Source: Brevundimonas sp. (lineage in GTDB: Bacteria; Pseudomonadota; Alphaproteobacteria; Caulobacterales; Caulobacteraceae). Taken from it: a stretch of 10,353 bases of DNA. The notes beneath the pieces are model-generated. The model had not been told where the DNA came from and ran no database searches. It worked only from the letters and a program-made list of their open reading frames with translations. The stretch spans positions 1 through 10,353 of the forward strand of contig JAAXIW010000382.1 of NCBI GenBank assembly GCA_012270135.1, read 5' to 3'. How positions within the stretch are numbered: position 1 is the first letter of the stretch; every line of letters begins with the position of its first letter. The position numbers were made by a program, and so were the translations under genes. Shown here in pieces: positions 1 to 6,768 of the stretch.

Positions 1-1844
1 TGCTGGTCGACGGCCAGGGCAATTTCGGCTCGGTCGACGGCGATATGCCGGCCTCGATGCGATACACCGAGTGCCGCATGGCCCCGGCCGCCACCGCCCT
101 GCTGACCGATATCGACAAGGACACGGTCGATTTCCAGCCGAACTACGACGAGAAGGAGCTGGAGCCCGTCGTCCTGCCGGCGCGAATCCCGAACCTGCTG
201 GTCAACGGCGCGGGCGGCATCGCCGTCGGCATGGCCACCAACATCCCGCCGCATAACCTCGGCGAAGTGGTCGACGCGGCCGTCGCCCTGCTGGACGATC
301 CGGACATCGGCGACGACGCCCTGCTGGACATCGTGCCCGGGCCGGACTTCCCCACGGGCGGCGAGATCATGGGTCGGACAGCGCCGAGAAACGCCCTGCG
401 CGACGGTCGCGGCTCGGTCATCGTGCGCGGCAAGGCCACGATCGAGACGATCCGCAAGGACCGCGAGGCGATCGTGGTCACTGAACTGCCCTATCAGGTC
501 AACAAGCAGACCCTGATCGAGCGCATCGTGGAAATGGTCCGCGAGAAGCGGATCGAGGGCATCTCCGACGTCCGCGACGAGTCCGACCGGGCCGGCATGC
601 GGGTGGTCATCGAGCTGAAGCGCGACGCCTCGGGCGATGTGGTGCTGAACCAGCTGTGGCGCTTCACCGCCATGCAGTCGTCGTTCGGCGTCAACATGCT
701 GGCGCTGAACCACGGCCGGCCGGAGCAGATGGGCCTGCGCCAACTGCTCGAGGCCTTCCTCGAGTTCCGGGAAGAGGTGGTCGTCCGCCGCATCAAGTTC
801 GAACTGGCCAAGGCCCGCGACCGCGGCCATGTGCTGGTCGGCCTGGCCGTGGCCGTGGCCAATATCGACGAGGTCATCCACATCATCCGCTCCTCCGCCG
901 ACCCGGCCGAGGCGCGCGAGCGGCTGCAGGCGAAGAGCTGGCCGGTCGGCGACATGATCGCCCTGGTCGAACTGATCGCCGATCCGCGCTCGATGCTGAT
1001 CGACGGTGACAAGCTGAACCTGACCGACGAACAGGCGCGGGCCATCCTGGCGCTGACGCTGAGCCGCCTGACCGGCCTCGGCCGCGACGACATCTTCGGC
1101 GAGGCGCGCGAGCTGGCCGACACCATCCAGGGCCCCCTGACCCTGCTGTCGGACCGGGCCAATATCCTGGCGGTGATCCGCGAGGACCTGCTGGCGGTGA
1201 AGGACGAGTTCGCCGTGCCGCGGCGGACCGAGATCGGCGACGGCGATTTCGAGCTGGAAGACGAGGACCTGATCCCGCGCGAGGACATGGTCGTGACCGT
1301 GACCCACGGCGGCTATGTCAAGCGGGTGGCGCTGAACGCCTACCGGACCCAGCATCGCGGCGGCAAGGGCCGCTCGGGCGTGGCCATGAAGGACGACGAC
1401 GCCGTGGTCGGCGTGTTCTCGGCCTCGACCCATACGCCGGTGCTGTTCTTCGCCACCAACGGCAAGGCCTACAAGCTGAAGACCTGGCGGCTGCCGCTGG
1501 GCAATCCGCAGTCGCGCGGCAAGGCCTTCGTCAACCTGCTGCCGATCGAGCCGGGCGACAGCATCATGAACGTGCTGCCCCTGCCCGAGGACGAGGCGGA
1601 CTGGGCGAACTACGACATCATGTTCGCCACCAGCAGCGGTGACGTGCGTCGCAACAGGCTGAGCGACTTCGCCACCGTCAACCGGGCCGGCAAGATCGCC
1701 ATGAAGCTCGAAGACGGCGACCGCATGGTCGGCGTCGCCCTGTGCACCGCCGAGGACGACGTCATGCTGACCACCGCCCTGGGGCGGGCCATCCGCTTCA
1801 AGGCCGACGACGTGCGGGTGTTCAAGGGCCGGGATTCGCGTTAG
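1..1844 (+). CDS. gyrA: DNA gyrase subunit A, 5'-truncated by the window edge, ends at an in-frame TAG
   Basis: GyrA is the DNA-breaking and rejoining subunit of gyrase (A2B2), which introduces negative supercoils using ATP. The frame is open from base 3 and begins LVDGQGNFGS, so roughly the first 100 residues, including most of the quinolone-resistance region, lie outside the window. The catalytic tyrosine is at 63-65 in MRYTE. The tower and coiled-coil gate regions follow. The C-terminal beta-pinwheel starts near 1260 (EDMVVTVTHGGYVKRV). The GyrA-box at 1350-1370 reads QHRGGKG. The reading frame then stops at TAG 1842-1844, directly after VFKGRDS-R. GyrA homology resumes in the same frame at LANND (from 1860) and runs to 2420. 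As read, the product lacks the last pinwheel blades and the acidic tail, about 190 residues. The gene identity is certain. Whether the stop is real or a sequence error cannot be settled here. Confidence 0.95.
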   Translation, partial: LVDGQGNFGSVDGDMPASMRYTECRMAPAATALLTDIDKDTVDFQPNYDEKELEPVVLPARIPNLLVNGAGGIAVGMATNIPPHNLGEVVDAAVALLDDPDIGDDALLDIVPGPDFPTGGEIMGRTAPRNALRDGRGSVIVRGKATIETIRKDREAIVVTELPYQVNKQTLIERIVEMVREKRIEGISDVRDESDRAGMRVVIELKRDASGDVVLNQLWRFTAMQSSFGVNMLALNHGRPEQMGLRQLLEAFLEFREEVVVRRIKFELAKARDRGHVLVGLAVAVANIDEVIHIIRSSADPAEARERLQAKSWPVGDMIALVELIADPRSMLIDGDKLNLTDEQARAILALTLSRLTGLGRDDIFGEARELADTIQGPLTLLSDRANILAVIREDLLAVKDEFAVPRRTEIGDGDFELEDEDLIPREDMVVTVTHGGYVKRVALNAYRTQHRGGKGRSGVAMKDDDAVVGVFSASTHTPVLFFATNGKAYKLKTWRLPLGNPQSRGKAFVNLLPIEPGDSIMNVLPLPEDEADWANYDIMFATSSGDVRRNRLSDFATVNRAGKIAMKLEDGDRMVGVALCTAEDDVMLTTALGRAIRFKADDVRVFKGRDSR

Positions 1845-1859
1845 CTTTGCAGCCGACTC
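1839..1859 (+). other. 21-base non-matching block inside gyrA carrying the TAG stop
   Basis: Flanking codons read GRDS on the left and LANND on the right, both in one frame. GyrA proteins usually have a sequence like TGVRGIR between them (recalled family pattern). Here the seven codons read R, stop, L, C, S, R, L. The block has the length expected for those seven residues, so it behaves as a replacement, not an insertion or a frameshift. Its GC is 12 of 21, lower than its surroundings. Neither of the other forward frames restores the expected residues. Confidence 0.7.
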
Positions 1860-2420
1860 CTGGCTAATAACGACGATGGCATCTCCATGGCCGTGCTGGG
1901 CCGGGTCGACGCCACGCCGGAAGAGCGGGCCGCCTATGTCAAACACGCCAACGCCATGCGCCGCGCCGCCGGCGACGAGGACGACACGCCGGTCGAGGCC
2001 GATGATGAAGCCGTGGCCGACACCGCCCTGTCGCTCGATCGCATCGCCGAACTGGGCGCGGCGGAGCAGTTCATCCTGACGGTCACCGAGACCGGCTTCG
2101 GCAAGCGCTCGTCAGCCTATGAATACCGCCGCACCGGCCGGGGCGGGCAGGGGCTGACGGCCCACGGTCTCGGTGGTCGCGCCGGGACGCGACTGGCGGC
2201 CTCTTTCCCGGTCGAGGAGGACGACGACCTGCTGCTGGTCACCTCCGGCGGGCAGATGATCCGCACGCCGATGAACCAGGTCCGCATCGTTGGCCGCGCC
2301 AGCCAGGGCGTCACCATCTTCCGCACGGCGGAGGGCGAACGGGTGGTCTCGGTCGAGCGCCTGCCGGACTCGGGCGGGGACGAGGGGGCCGATGCAGTCG
2401 AGGGCGAGGGCGAGGCCTGA
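1845..2420 (+). pseudogene. gyrA: Remaining C-terminal part of gyrA beyond the in-frame stop
   Basis: This is the same reading frame as the preceding gyrA segment and clearly belongs to the same protein. It opens with LANNDDGISMAVL, which is the usual continuation of a pinwheel blade. An alphaproteobacterial-type charged insert follows (ATPEERAAYVKHANAMRR, then an Asp/Glu-rich stretch). The last blades come next (TETGFGKRSSAYEYRRTGRG, SGGQMIRTPMNQVRIVGR, SQGVTIFR), and then an acidic tail ending GEGEA. Codon use is normal and nothing else is degraded, so any lesion is recent or artefactual. The first in-frame ATG is at 1887 and has no convincing Shine-Dalgarno sequence, so independent translation is unlikely. 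With the left part and the missing N-terminus, total length would match a normal GyrA of about 900 residues. If the stop proves to be an error, merge this with the left part as one gyrA. Confidence 0.8.
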
Positions 2421-3220
2421 GCCGCGCCCTCTTCATCGATGGTGAGCCGGCGTCCATCGAGGCGCTGACGCATCAGGCATTGGTGAATTACGGGGCCTAT
2501 ACCTCGTTCCGCGTCGAGGACGGCGCGGCCCGGGGGCTGGACCTGCATCTGGAGCGACTGCGCCGCGCCTCGATCGAGTTGTTCGGCGAGGCGGTTCCGG
2601 AGGCGCGGCTGCTTGAGCTGATGCGGGCGGCGATGGGCGCGCGGGAGACCTGCTGGCTTCGGGTCAGTCTGTTCTCGGACGAGATATCGAACCGGAACCC
2701 GACATGGGTCGGCCGACCGCGCGTGATGATCGGGGTGTTCGACCCGCCTCCACCGTTGGCCGGGAGTCTGCGGTTGCAGGTCCAGCGGCATGAACGGATC
2801 GCGCCGCACCTGAAGCACGCGGCGAACATGGACCTGCTGATGGCGAGGCGGCGGGCGCGGGCCGAAGGGTTCGACGACGCCTTGTTCGAGGATTCGGAGG
2901 GCGAGCTCTCCGAGGGAACGCTGTGGAACATCGGCTTCGTCCAGGGAAACCGCGTAACCTGGCCCCGGGCGCCGATGCTGGCCGGCGTGACGCAGAGATT
3001 GATCCAGGCGGGGCTGAAGGACGTCGGCCTTGGCGACGAGACGCGCGATCTGGACCGGAGCGACGTGGCGAGCGGGGCCTTCCAGTCCGCCTTCATCTGC
3101 AACAGCGCCACGCCGGCCTGCCCTGTGGAGAGCATCGATGGGTGGTCGTTCGAGATCGATACGGACGTGATCAACCGCCTGCGGACCGCCTGGGCATCAC
3201 AGCCCTGTCAGCCGATCTAG
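2417..3220 (+). CDS. Class IV aminotransferase (PLP-dependent, branched-chain/D-amino-acid/ADC-lyase fold)
   Basis: This is a PLP enzyme of fold-type IV; the exact substrate cannot be read from sequence. Visible signatures are the early LTHQALVNYGAYTSFRV stretch, the presumed Schiff-base lysine in HLKHAANM (about residue 133), and the cofactor-side motif ELSEGTLWNIGFV with Glu and Asn near residues 164-171. The length of about 267 residues is normal for the family. Family-like coding sequence (ALFIDGEPASIEALTHQ) extends upstream of the first TTG at 2480. I therefore place the start at CTG 2417-2419, which overlaps the gyrA TGA, with a GAGGG sequence 6 bases upstream. TTG 2480 is the fallback and would cut off conserved residues. 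The gene sits tight between gyrA and coaD. The family includes IlvE, Dat and PabC; PabC-like activity is possible but unproven. Confidence 0.85.
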   Translation: MSRALFIDGEPASIEALTHQALVNYGAYTSFRVEDGAARGLDLHLERLRRASIELFGEAVPEARLLELMRAAMGARETCWLRVSLFSDEISNRNPTWVGRPRVMIGVFDPPPPLAGSLRLQVQRHERIAPHLKHAANMDLLMARRRARAEGFDDALFEDSEGELSEGTLWNIGFVQGNRVTWPRAPMLAGVTQRLIQAGLKDVGLGDETRDLDRSDVASGAFQSAFICNSATPACPVESIDGWSFEIDTDVINRLRTAWASQPCQPI

Positions 3221-3244
3221 GCCGGTCCGGTCCCACCTGCTAAA

Positions 3245-3259
3245 CCGCCAGGAAGGCGG
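3245..3259 (+). promoter_or_regulatory. Short hairpin next to the coaD ribosome binding site
   Basis: CCGCC (3245-3249) and GGCGG (3255-3259) form a perfect 5-bp stem around an AGGAA loop. The 3' arm abuts the coaD Shine-Dalgarno sequence at 3260-3264. It could modulate ribosome access or be chance in GC-rich DNA. Confidence 0.3.
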
Positions 3260-3269
3260 GGAGGAACGC

Positions 3270-3752
3270 ATGCGCATCGGCCTGTACCCAGGCACATTCG
3301 ATCCCGTCACCAACGGGCATATGGACATCATCGGCCGGGCGGTGAAGCTGGTCGACCGGCTGGTCATCGGCGTTGCGCGCAATGACGACAAGGGGCCGCT
3401 GTTCACGACCGACGAGCGGGTCGTGATGGTCCGGGCCGAGGTGGCGCATCTCGGCGACAAGGTCGAGGTGCGGCCGTTCGACAGCCTGCTGATGCATTTC
3501 GCCGAGTCGCTGGACGCCAGCATCATCGTGCGCGGCCTGCGCGCCGTGGCGGACTTCGAATACGAGTTCCAGATGACGGCGATGAACCAGCGCCTCAATG
3601 CCGACATCGAGACGGTTTTCCTCATGGCCGACCCGCGGCACCAGGCCATCGCCTCGCGGCTGGTCAAGGAGATCGCCCGGCTGGACGGCGCGATCGACAG
3701 TTTCGTCAGTCCCGCGGTCGCCAGGGCGGTCCGGGACAGGGTCAAGGGATAG
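3270..3752 (+). CDS. coaD: Phosphopantetheine adenylyltransferase
   Basis: CoaD is the cytoplasmic enzyme that transfers AMP from ATP to 4'-phosphopantetheine, giving dephospho-CoA, the penultimate step of CoA synthesis. It is a nucleotidyltransferase of 160 residues, the normal length. The start region reads MRIGLYPGTFDPVTNGH, with the ATP-binding TNGH signature at residues 14-17. The conserved IIVRGLRAVADFEYE and SRLVKEIARLDG stretches are also present. ATG 3270 has a strong Shine-Dalgarno sequence, GGAGG at 3260-3264, 5 bases upstream. It lies 49 bp after the aminotransferase and 8 bp before the first cyclophilin. A short hairpin sits just before the ribosome binding site, and GCTAAACC at 3239-3246 resembles a Caulobacter -10 element, so a local promoter is possible but weakly supported. 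Confidence 0.97.
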   Translation: MRIGLYPGTFDPVTNGHMDIIGRAVKLVDRLVIGVARNDDKGPLFTTDERVVMVRAEVAHLGDKVEVRPFDSLLMHFAESLDASIIVRGLRAVADFEYEFQMTAMNQRLNADIETVFLMADPRHQAIASRLVKEIARLDGAIDSFVSPAVARAVRDRVKG

Positions 3753-3760
3753 TCACCGTT

Positions 3761-4603
3761 TTGAAGATCGTCACCGCCGCCGCCCTTTCGCTTTCCTTGC
3801 TCGCCTCGTCCCCGGTCGCTGCCCAGACCGCGCCGGCGGGGGACTGGCGCACGGTCGCCCCCGAGAACCTGCTGGTCATCGACACCGTCCACGGCCGCAT
3901 CCTCGTCGAGCTGGAGCCGCGCATGGCCCCGCGGGCGGTGAGCCGCATTCGCACCCTGGCCGACCAGGGCTTCTACGACGGGCTGAAATTTCACCGGGTG
4001 ATCCCGAACTTCATGGCCCAGACCGGCGACCCCCAGGGCACCGGGCAGGGCGGCAGCGATCTGCCCGACATCGCCGCGGAGTTCGAGTTCCGGCGCGGGC
4101 GGGACGCCGGCTTCGTTCCCGTGACGACGTCGCCCACTGGACAACTTGGCCTCGTCGGATCCGTGCCGGTGACCACCCAGCCCGACGCCCAGATGATGAT
4201 CACCGCCGACTTCAAGGCAGGGGCGCAGGGCCTGTTCTGCCAGGGCGTGGCGGGCATGGCGCGCGGGGGACAGCCCGACAGCGCCAATAGCCAGTTCTTC
4301 CTGATGACCGGTCCGAAAGATGAGCTGAACGGGCGATACACGCCGTTTGGCCGGGTCCTGGCGGGCATGGACGCCGTCCGCGCCATCAAGGCCGGCACGA
4401 CGGCCAACAACGGCTCGGTGGCCGATCCCGATGTGATGACCCGCACGCGCACCGCCGCGGCCCTGCCGGAGGGTGAGCGCCCGACCGTGCGCGTGGCGAC
4501 TGGCGCGGTCCTGCAGGCCGAGATCGAACGGGTCCGCGCCGCCCGCGGCGCCGGCTTCAACGTTTGCGATGTCCAGCCGCCGGCCGAGGTCGTCGGGGGC
4601 TGA
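3761..4603 (+). CDS. Exported cyclophilin-type peptidyl-prolyl isomerase, first of a tandem pair
   Basis: Cyclophilins catalyse cis-trans isomerisation of peptidyl-prolyl bonds. This one has a signal peptide (MKIVTAAALSLSLLASSPVAAQ, likely cut near the AQ), so it should fold proteins in the periplasm. The core motifs are FHRVIPNFMAQTGDP, with the catalytic Arg in FHR, and SANSQFFLMT. Aligned by eye with human CypA, the cyclosporin-contact Trp is not conserved and the equivalent of His126 is Tyr. The protein is 280 residues, longer than a minimal cyclophilin, because of an internal insertion and a C-terminal extension ending FNVCDVQ. The mature form has exactly two cysteines (GLFCQG and NVCD). 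The start is TTG 3761, chosen because it opens the signal peptide; AAGGGA lies about 11 bases upstream. It is 8 bp from coaD, with a close paralogue immediately downstream. Confidence 0.92.
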   Translation: MKIVTAAALSLSLLASSPVAAQTAPAGDWRTVAPENLLVIDTVHGRILVELEPRMAPRAVSRIRTLADQGFYDGLKFHRVIPNFMAQTGDPQGTGQGGSDLPDIAAEFEFRRGRDAGFVPVTTSPTGQLGLVGSVPVTTQPDAQMMITADFKAGAQGLFCQGVAGMARGGQPDSANSQFFLMTGPKDELNGRYTPFGRVLAGMDAVRAIKAGTTANNGSVADPDVMTRTRTAAALPEGERPTVRVATGAVLQAEIERVRAARGAGFNVCDVQPPAEVVGG

Positions 4604-4635
4604 TCCTGCTGTCCGGAATGCCGGGGGAGACCATC

Positions 4636-5529
4636 ATGAAGTCCATCTGCACCGCCGCCCTGTTCGCCGCCGTCTTGTCGGCCGCGCCGGTCCTGGCCCA
4701 GGATGTCGGCGGCCCGCCGCCGCCGCCGGCCCCGACGCCCCAGACCACGATCGCCGCCACCGAATGGCGCGCCGTGCCGGCCGAGAATCTGCTGGTGATC
4801 GACACCACGCGGGGACGCGTCCTCGTCGAACTGTTTCCCGAAGTCGCGCCGCTGCACGTCGAGCGTATCAAGCTGCTGGCCCGGCGCGGCTTCTACGACA
4901 ATACGCCGTGGCACCGGGTGATCGACTGGTTCATGGCCCAGACCGGCGACCCGCTGGGCAACGGCGAAGGTCAGAGCCCCTATCCCGATCTGGTCGCGGA
5001 ATTCACCTTCCGCCGCGATCCGGCCATGCCGTTCGCCGCCGTGGCCGAGCCGACCGGCGCGCGTGTCGGCTTCTTCCACTCCCTGCCGGTGCAGACCCAG
5101 CCGGACGCGGCCTTCGCCCAGACCGGAGACGGCAAGGTGCACGGCTGGGGTCTCTATTGCCCGGGCGTGGCCGGCATGGCTCGCGACGTCGGCAATGACA
5201 CCGCCAACAGCCAGTTCTTCATCATGCGTCAGGCCTATCCGGCGCTGGACAAGCGCTACACCATCTGGGGGATGACCGTGGACGGGCTGAACGTGGTGCG
5301 GTCGCTGCAGGTCGGCGACGGGGAGAACGGCATGATGGCCCAGGTTCAGCCGGACCGGATGACCCGGGTGCGCGTCGCCGCCGACATCCCCGCCGCCGAA
5401 CGACCGATGGTGCAGGTGCTGTCGACCGACTCGGCGCGGTTCCGGGCTCTGGTCGACGAGGCGCGGAGCGCTCGCGGCGCCGACTTCTCCGTATGCGACA
5501 TCAACCTGACGGTGCAGGTGACCAACTAG
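4636..5529 (+). CDS. Exported cyclophilin-type peptidyl-prolyl isomerase, second of a tandem pair
   Basis: This is a paralogue of the preceding gene, probably from tandem duplication. The start is ATG 4636 because it begins a signal peptide (MKSICTAALFAAVLSAAPVLAQ) and has GGGGGAGA just upstream; the in-frame ATG at 4618 would spoil the leader. A short Pro-rich linker (GGPPPPPAPTP) follows the cleavage site. Core motifs are WHRVIDWFMAQTGDP and TANSQFFIMR. It shares the C-terminal extension of its neighbour, ending FSVCDINLTVQ, and the same two cysteines in the mature protein (GLYCPG and SVCD). The Trp and His of the CypA pocket are replaced here too. It has 297 residues and likely acts in the periplasm. 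A 23-base stretch at 4930-4952 is identical to 4010-4032 in the paralogue. The stop TAG at 5527-5529 lies inside a palindrome shared with the converging gene. Confidence 0.92.
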   Translation: MKSICTAALFAAVLSAAPVLAQDVGGPPPPPAPTPQTTIAATEWRAVPAENLLVIDTTRGRVLVELFPEVAPLHVERIKLLARRGFYDNTPWHRVIDWFMAQTGDPLGNGEGQSPYPDLVAEFTFRRDPAMPFAAVAEPTGARVGFFHSLPVQTQPDAAFAQTGDGKVHGWGLYCPGVAGMARDVGNDTANSQFFIMRQAYPALDKRYTIWGMTVDGLNVVRSLQVGDGENGMMAQVQPDRMTRVRVAADIPAAERPMVQVLSTDSARFRALVDEARSARGADFSVCDINLTVQVTN

Positions 5530-5535
5530 GTCACC
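5517..5535. terminator. Palindrome covering both convergent stop codons (possible bidirectional terminator)
   Basis: GGTGACC (5517-5523) and GGTCACC (5529-5535) form a perfect 7-bp stem with loop AACTA. The stem-loop contains the TAG of the second cyclophilin (5527-5529) and the TGA of the opposing phosphatase gene (5531-5533). No T-run follows on either strand, so a classic intrinsic terminator is not shown. Being symmetric, it would form in either transcript. Confidence 0.45.
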
Positions 5536-6640
5536 GTCTGCGACGGCGGCGCCTCGGCCGGCGGTCCTCGCGCATCCTTTGCAGCAGCAGACCCTCGCGC
5601 AGGCCGCGGTCGGCGACCCTGACCCGTTCCGACGGCCAGGCGCGCTGCACCGCTTCCATGATGGCGGCCCCGGCCAGGACCAGGTCGGCGCGGTCCGGGC
5701 CGATGCAGGATTCGGCGGCGCGGCCCCGCGGGCCCAGCTGGATCAGCCGCTCGGCCGCCTTCTCGCAGTCGCCGCGCGTCATCCACAGGCCGTCGACCAG
5801 ATTGCGCTGATAGCGGCGTAGCCCGAGGTGGATGCCGGCCAGGCTGGTGATCGCGCCGGAGGTGCCGACCAGATGGGCCCGGCCGGCGGTGAAGACCTCG
5901 CGCAGGGCGGGGTCTACCGGCGCGACGGACAGAGCGTCTCCCATGTCGGTGACCATGGATTCATACCAGCCGTCGATCGCCTCGGGCCCGGCGCCGGCGG
6001 GTTCGGGGTGGCGTTCGGCGAGGGTGACCACCCCGACCGGCGCTGACATCCAGCCTTCCAGCGCAAATCCGGCATCGCCCCGCCTCAGCCAGCTGAGCTC
6101 GGTCGAACCGCCGCCGACGTCGACGACCAGCACGGCCTCTGCCGTGTCGTCGAACAGATTGAGACAGCCCTCGACCGACAGGCGAGCCTCCTCGACCGGG
6201 TCGATGATGCGCAGGCGCAACCCGGTGCCTTTGCGGACCCGTTCGATGAAGGCGGAGCCGTTATCGGCCTGGCGGCAGGCCTGGGTGGCGACGGCCATCA
6301 GTCGGGCCGATTCGACGCCCTTGCGCGCGACCCGCTCGCCGCACAGCATGAGAGCCTCGTAGGCCCGTTCCATGGCCGCGTCGTCGAGCCGGCCGGTGCG
6401 CGACAGACCTTCGCCGAGGCGGACGATGCGGCTGAAGGAGTCCACCACGCGGAAGCCGTCCCGCGCCGGGCGGGCGATCAGCAGGCGGCAGTTGTTGGTC
6501 CCCAGATCGAGCGCCCCGTAGAGGGGAGCCTCCCGACCTGATGCGCCGGATCCGTCGGAGGCGCCGCCACGGGCGCGCTGGCCGCCGGACCCGAAACGCT
6601 GGGACCGGGGAGCGCTCGCGGGCGCGCCGGTCTCCGGCAT
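5531..6640 (-). CDS. Ppx/GppA family exopolyphosphatase / pppGpp phosphohydrolase
   Basis: Members of this ASKHA-fold family remove terminal phosphate from polyphosphate or convert pppGpp to ppGpp, linking it to phosphate storage and the stringent response. Motifs in order are phosphate-1 loop YGALDLGTNNCRLL (residues 41-54), the VATQACRQ stretch, DPVEEARLS (148-155), phosphate-2 loop VVDVGGGSTEL (172-182), GTSGAITSLAGI, and VADRGLREGLLL near the end. At 369 residues it is the short, two-domain form; the C-terminal HD-like domain of E. coli Ppx is absent. The first 38 residues are Gly/Ser/Ala/Arg-rich and look disordered. The last residues are almost all arginine (RRPRRRRRRR). No clear ribosome binding site precedes ATG 6640, so a shorter start is possible. 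It diverges from hspQ and converges on the cyclophilins. Ppx and GppA cannot be told apart from sequence alone. Confidence 0.9.
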   Translation of the reverse strand: MPETGAPASAPRSQRFGSGGQRARGGASDGSGASGREAPLYGALDLGTNNCRLLIARPARDGFRVVDSFSRIVRLGEGLSRTGRLDDAAMERAYEALMLCGERVARKGVESARLMAVATQACRQADNGSAFIERVRKGTGLRLRIIDPVEEARLSVEGCLNLFDDTAEAVLVVDVGGGSTELSWLRRGDAGFALEGWMSAPVGVVTLAERHPEPAGAGPEAIDGWYESMVTDMGDALSVAPVDPALREVFTAGRAHLVGTSGAITSLAGIHLGLRRYQRNLVDGLWMTRGDCEKAAERLIQLGPRGRAAESCIGPDRADLVLAGAAIMEAVQRAWPSERVRVADRGLREGLLLQRMREDRRPRRRRRRR

Positions 6641-6768
6641 GGCCGAACTTTCAAGGTGGGCGGTCCGGAACGGCGCCCGTCCAGGGCAACCTAGACCCGT
6701 CTGCTCGTCCGCGCCAAGACGACCTGACCCGAAAATGAACGGACCGGCGGTGATACCGCTCAGGTCGG
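6641..6768. promoter_or_regulatory. Divergent promoter region between the ppx/gppA gene and hspQ
   Basis: These 128 bp must hold the promoters of two outward-facing genes. On the + strand, CCTAGACC at 6690-6697 resembles the Caulobacter -10 form GCTANAWC, but I see no good matching -35. No promoter for the - strand gene is clear. The right end holds the hspQ leader inverted repeat described separately. Confidence 0.4.
6720..6767 (+). promoter_or_regulatory. Inverted repeat in the hspQ leader that would pair with the ribosome binding region
   Basis: CGACCTGA (6720-6727) is the exact reverse complement of TCAGGTCG (6760-6767), which ends one base before ATG 6769 and contains the only AGG near it. 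Between the arms, GCGGT-GAT-ACCGC (6747-6759) forms a second perfect stem directly beside the 3' arm, so the two helices could stack. In RNA this would hide the hspQ start, as in heat-responsive leaders. It could equally be an operator in DNA. The transcript start is unknown. Confidence 0.4.

Noticed and set aside
63..68. Possible intein at the GyrA catalytic tyrosine, a known insertion site
   Set aside because: MRYTE continues directly into normal GyrA sequence; no insertion is present.
1842..1844. TAG in gyrA as a reassigned or pyrrolysine codon
   Set aside because: TAG serves as the normal terminator of at least the aminotransferase, coaD, the second cyclophilin and the GNAT gene in this same window, and pyrrolysine use is not expected in this lineage.
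1841..1867. Simple inversion between the TTAGC/GCTAA repeats as the cause of the gyrA lesion
   Set aside because: Inverting the inner 17 bases gives residues faintly like the expected ones (PGVGCK), but the TAG lies in the repeat arm and would remain, so inversion alone does not restore the gene.
3197..4144. Long - strand open frame opposite coaD and the first cyclophilin, and a similar one at 3991-5142
   Set aside because: Both lie antisense to strongly supported genes and have low-complexity composition without any domain; they are by-products of GC-rich codon use.
4564..4635. Upstream extension of the second cyclophilin
   Set aside because: It overlaps the first cyclophilin, and the signal peptide and ribosome binding site point to ATG 4636.
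4010..4952. 23-base direct repeat (4010-4032 and 4930-4952) as a mobile or recombination site
   Set aside because: It encodes the same conserved FMAQTGD motif in two paralogous cyclophilins and is explained by gene duplication and protein constraint.
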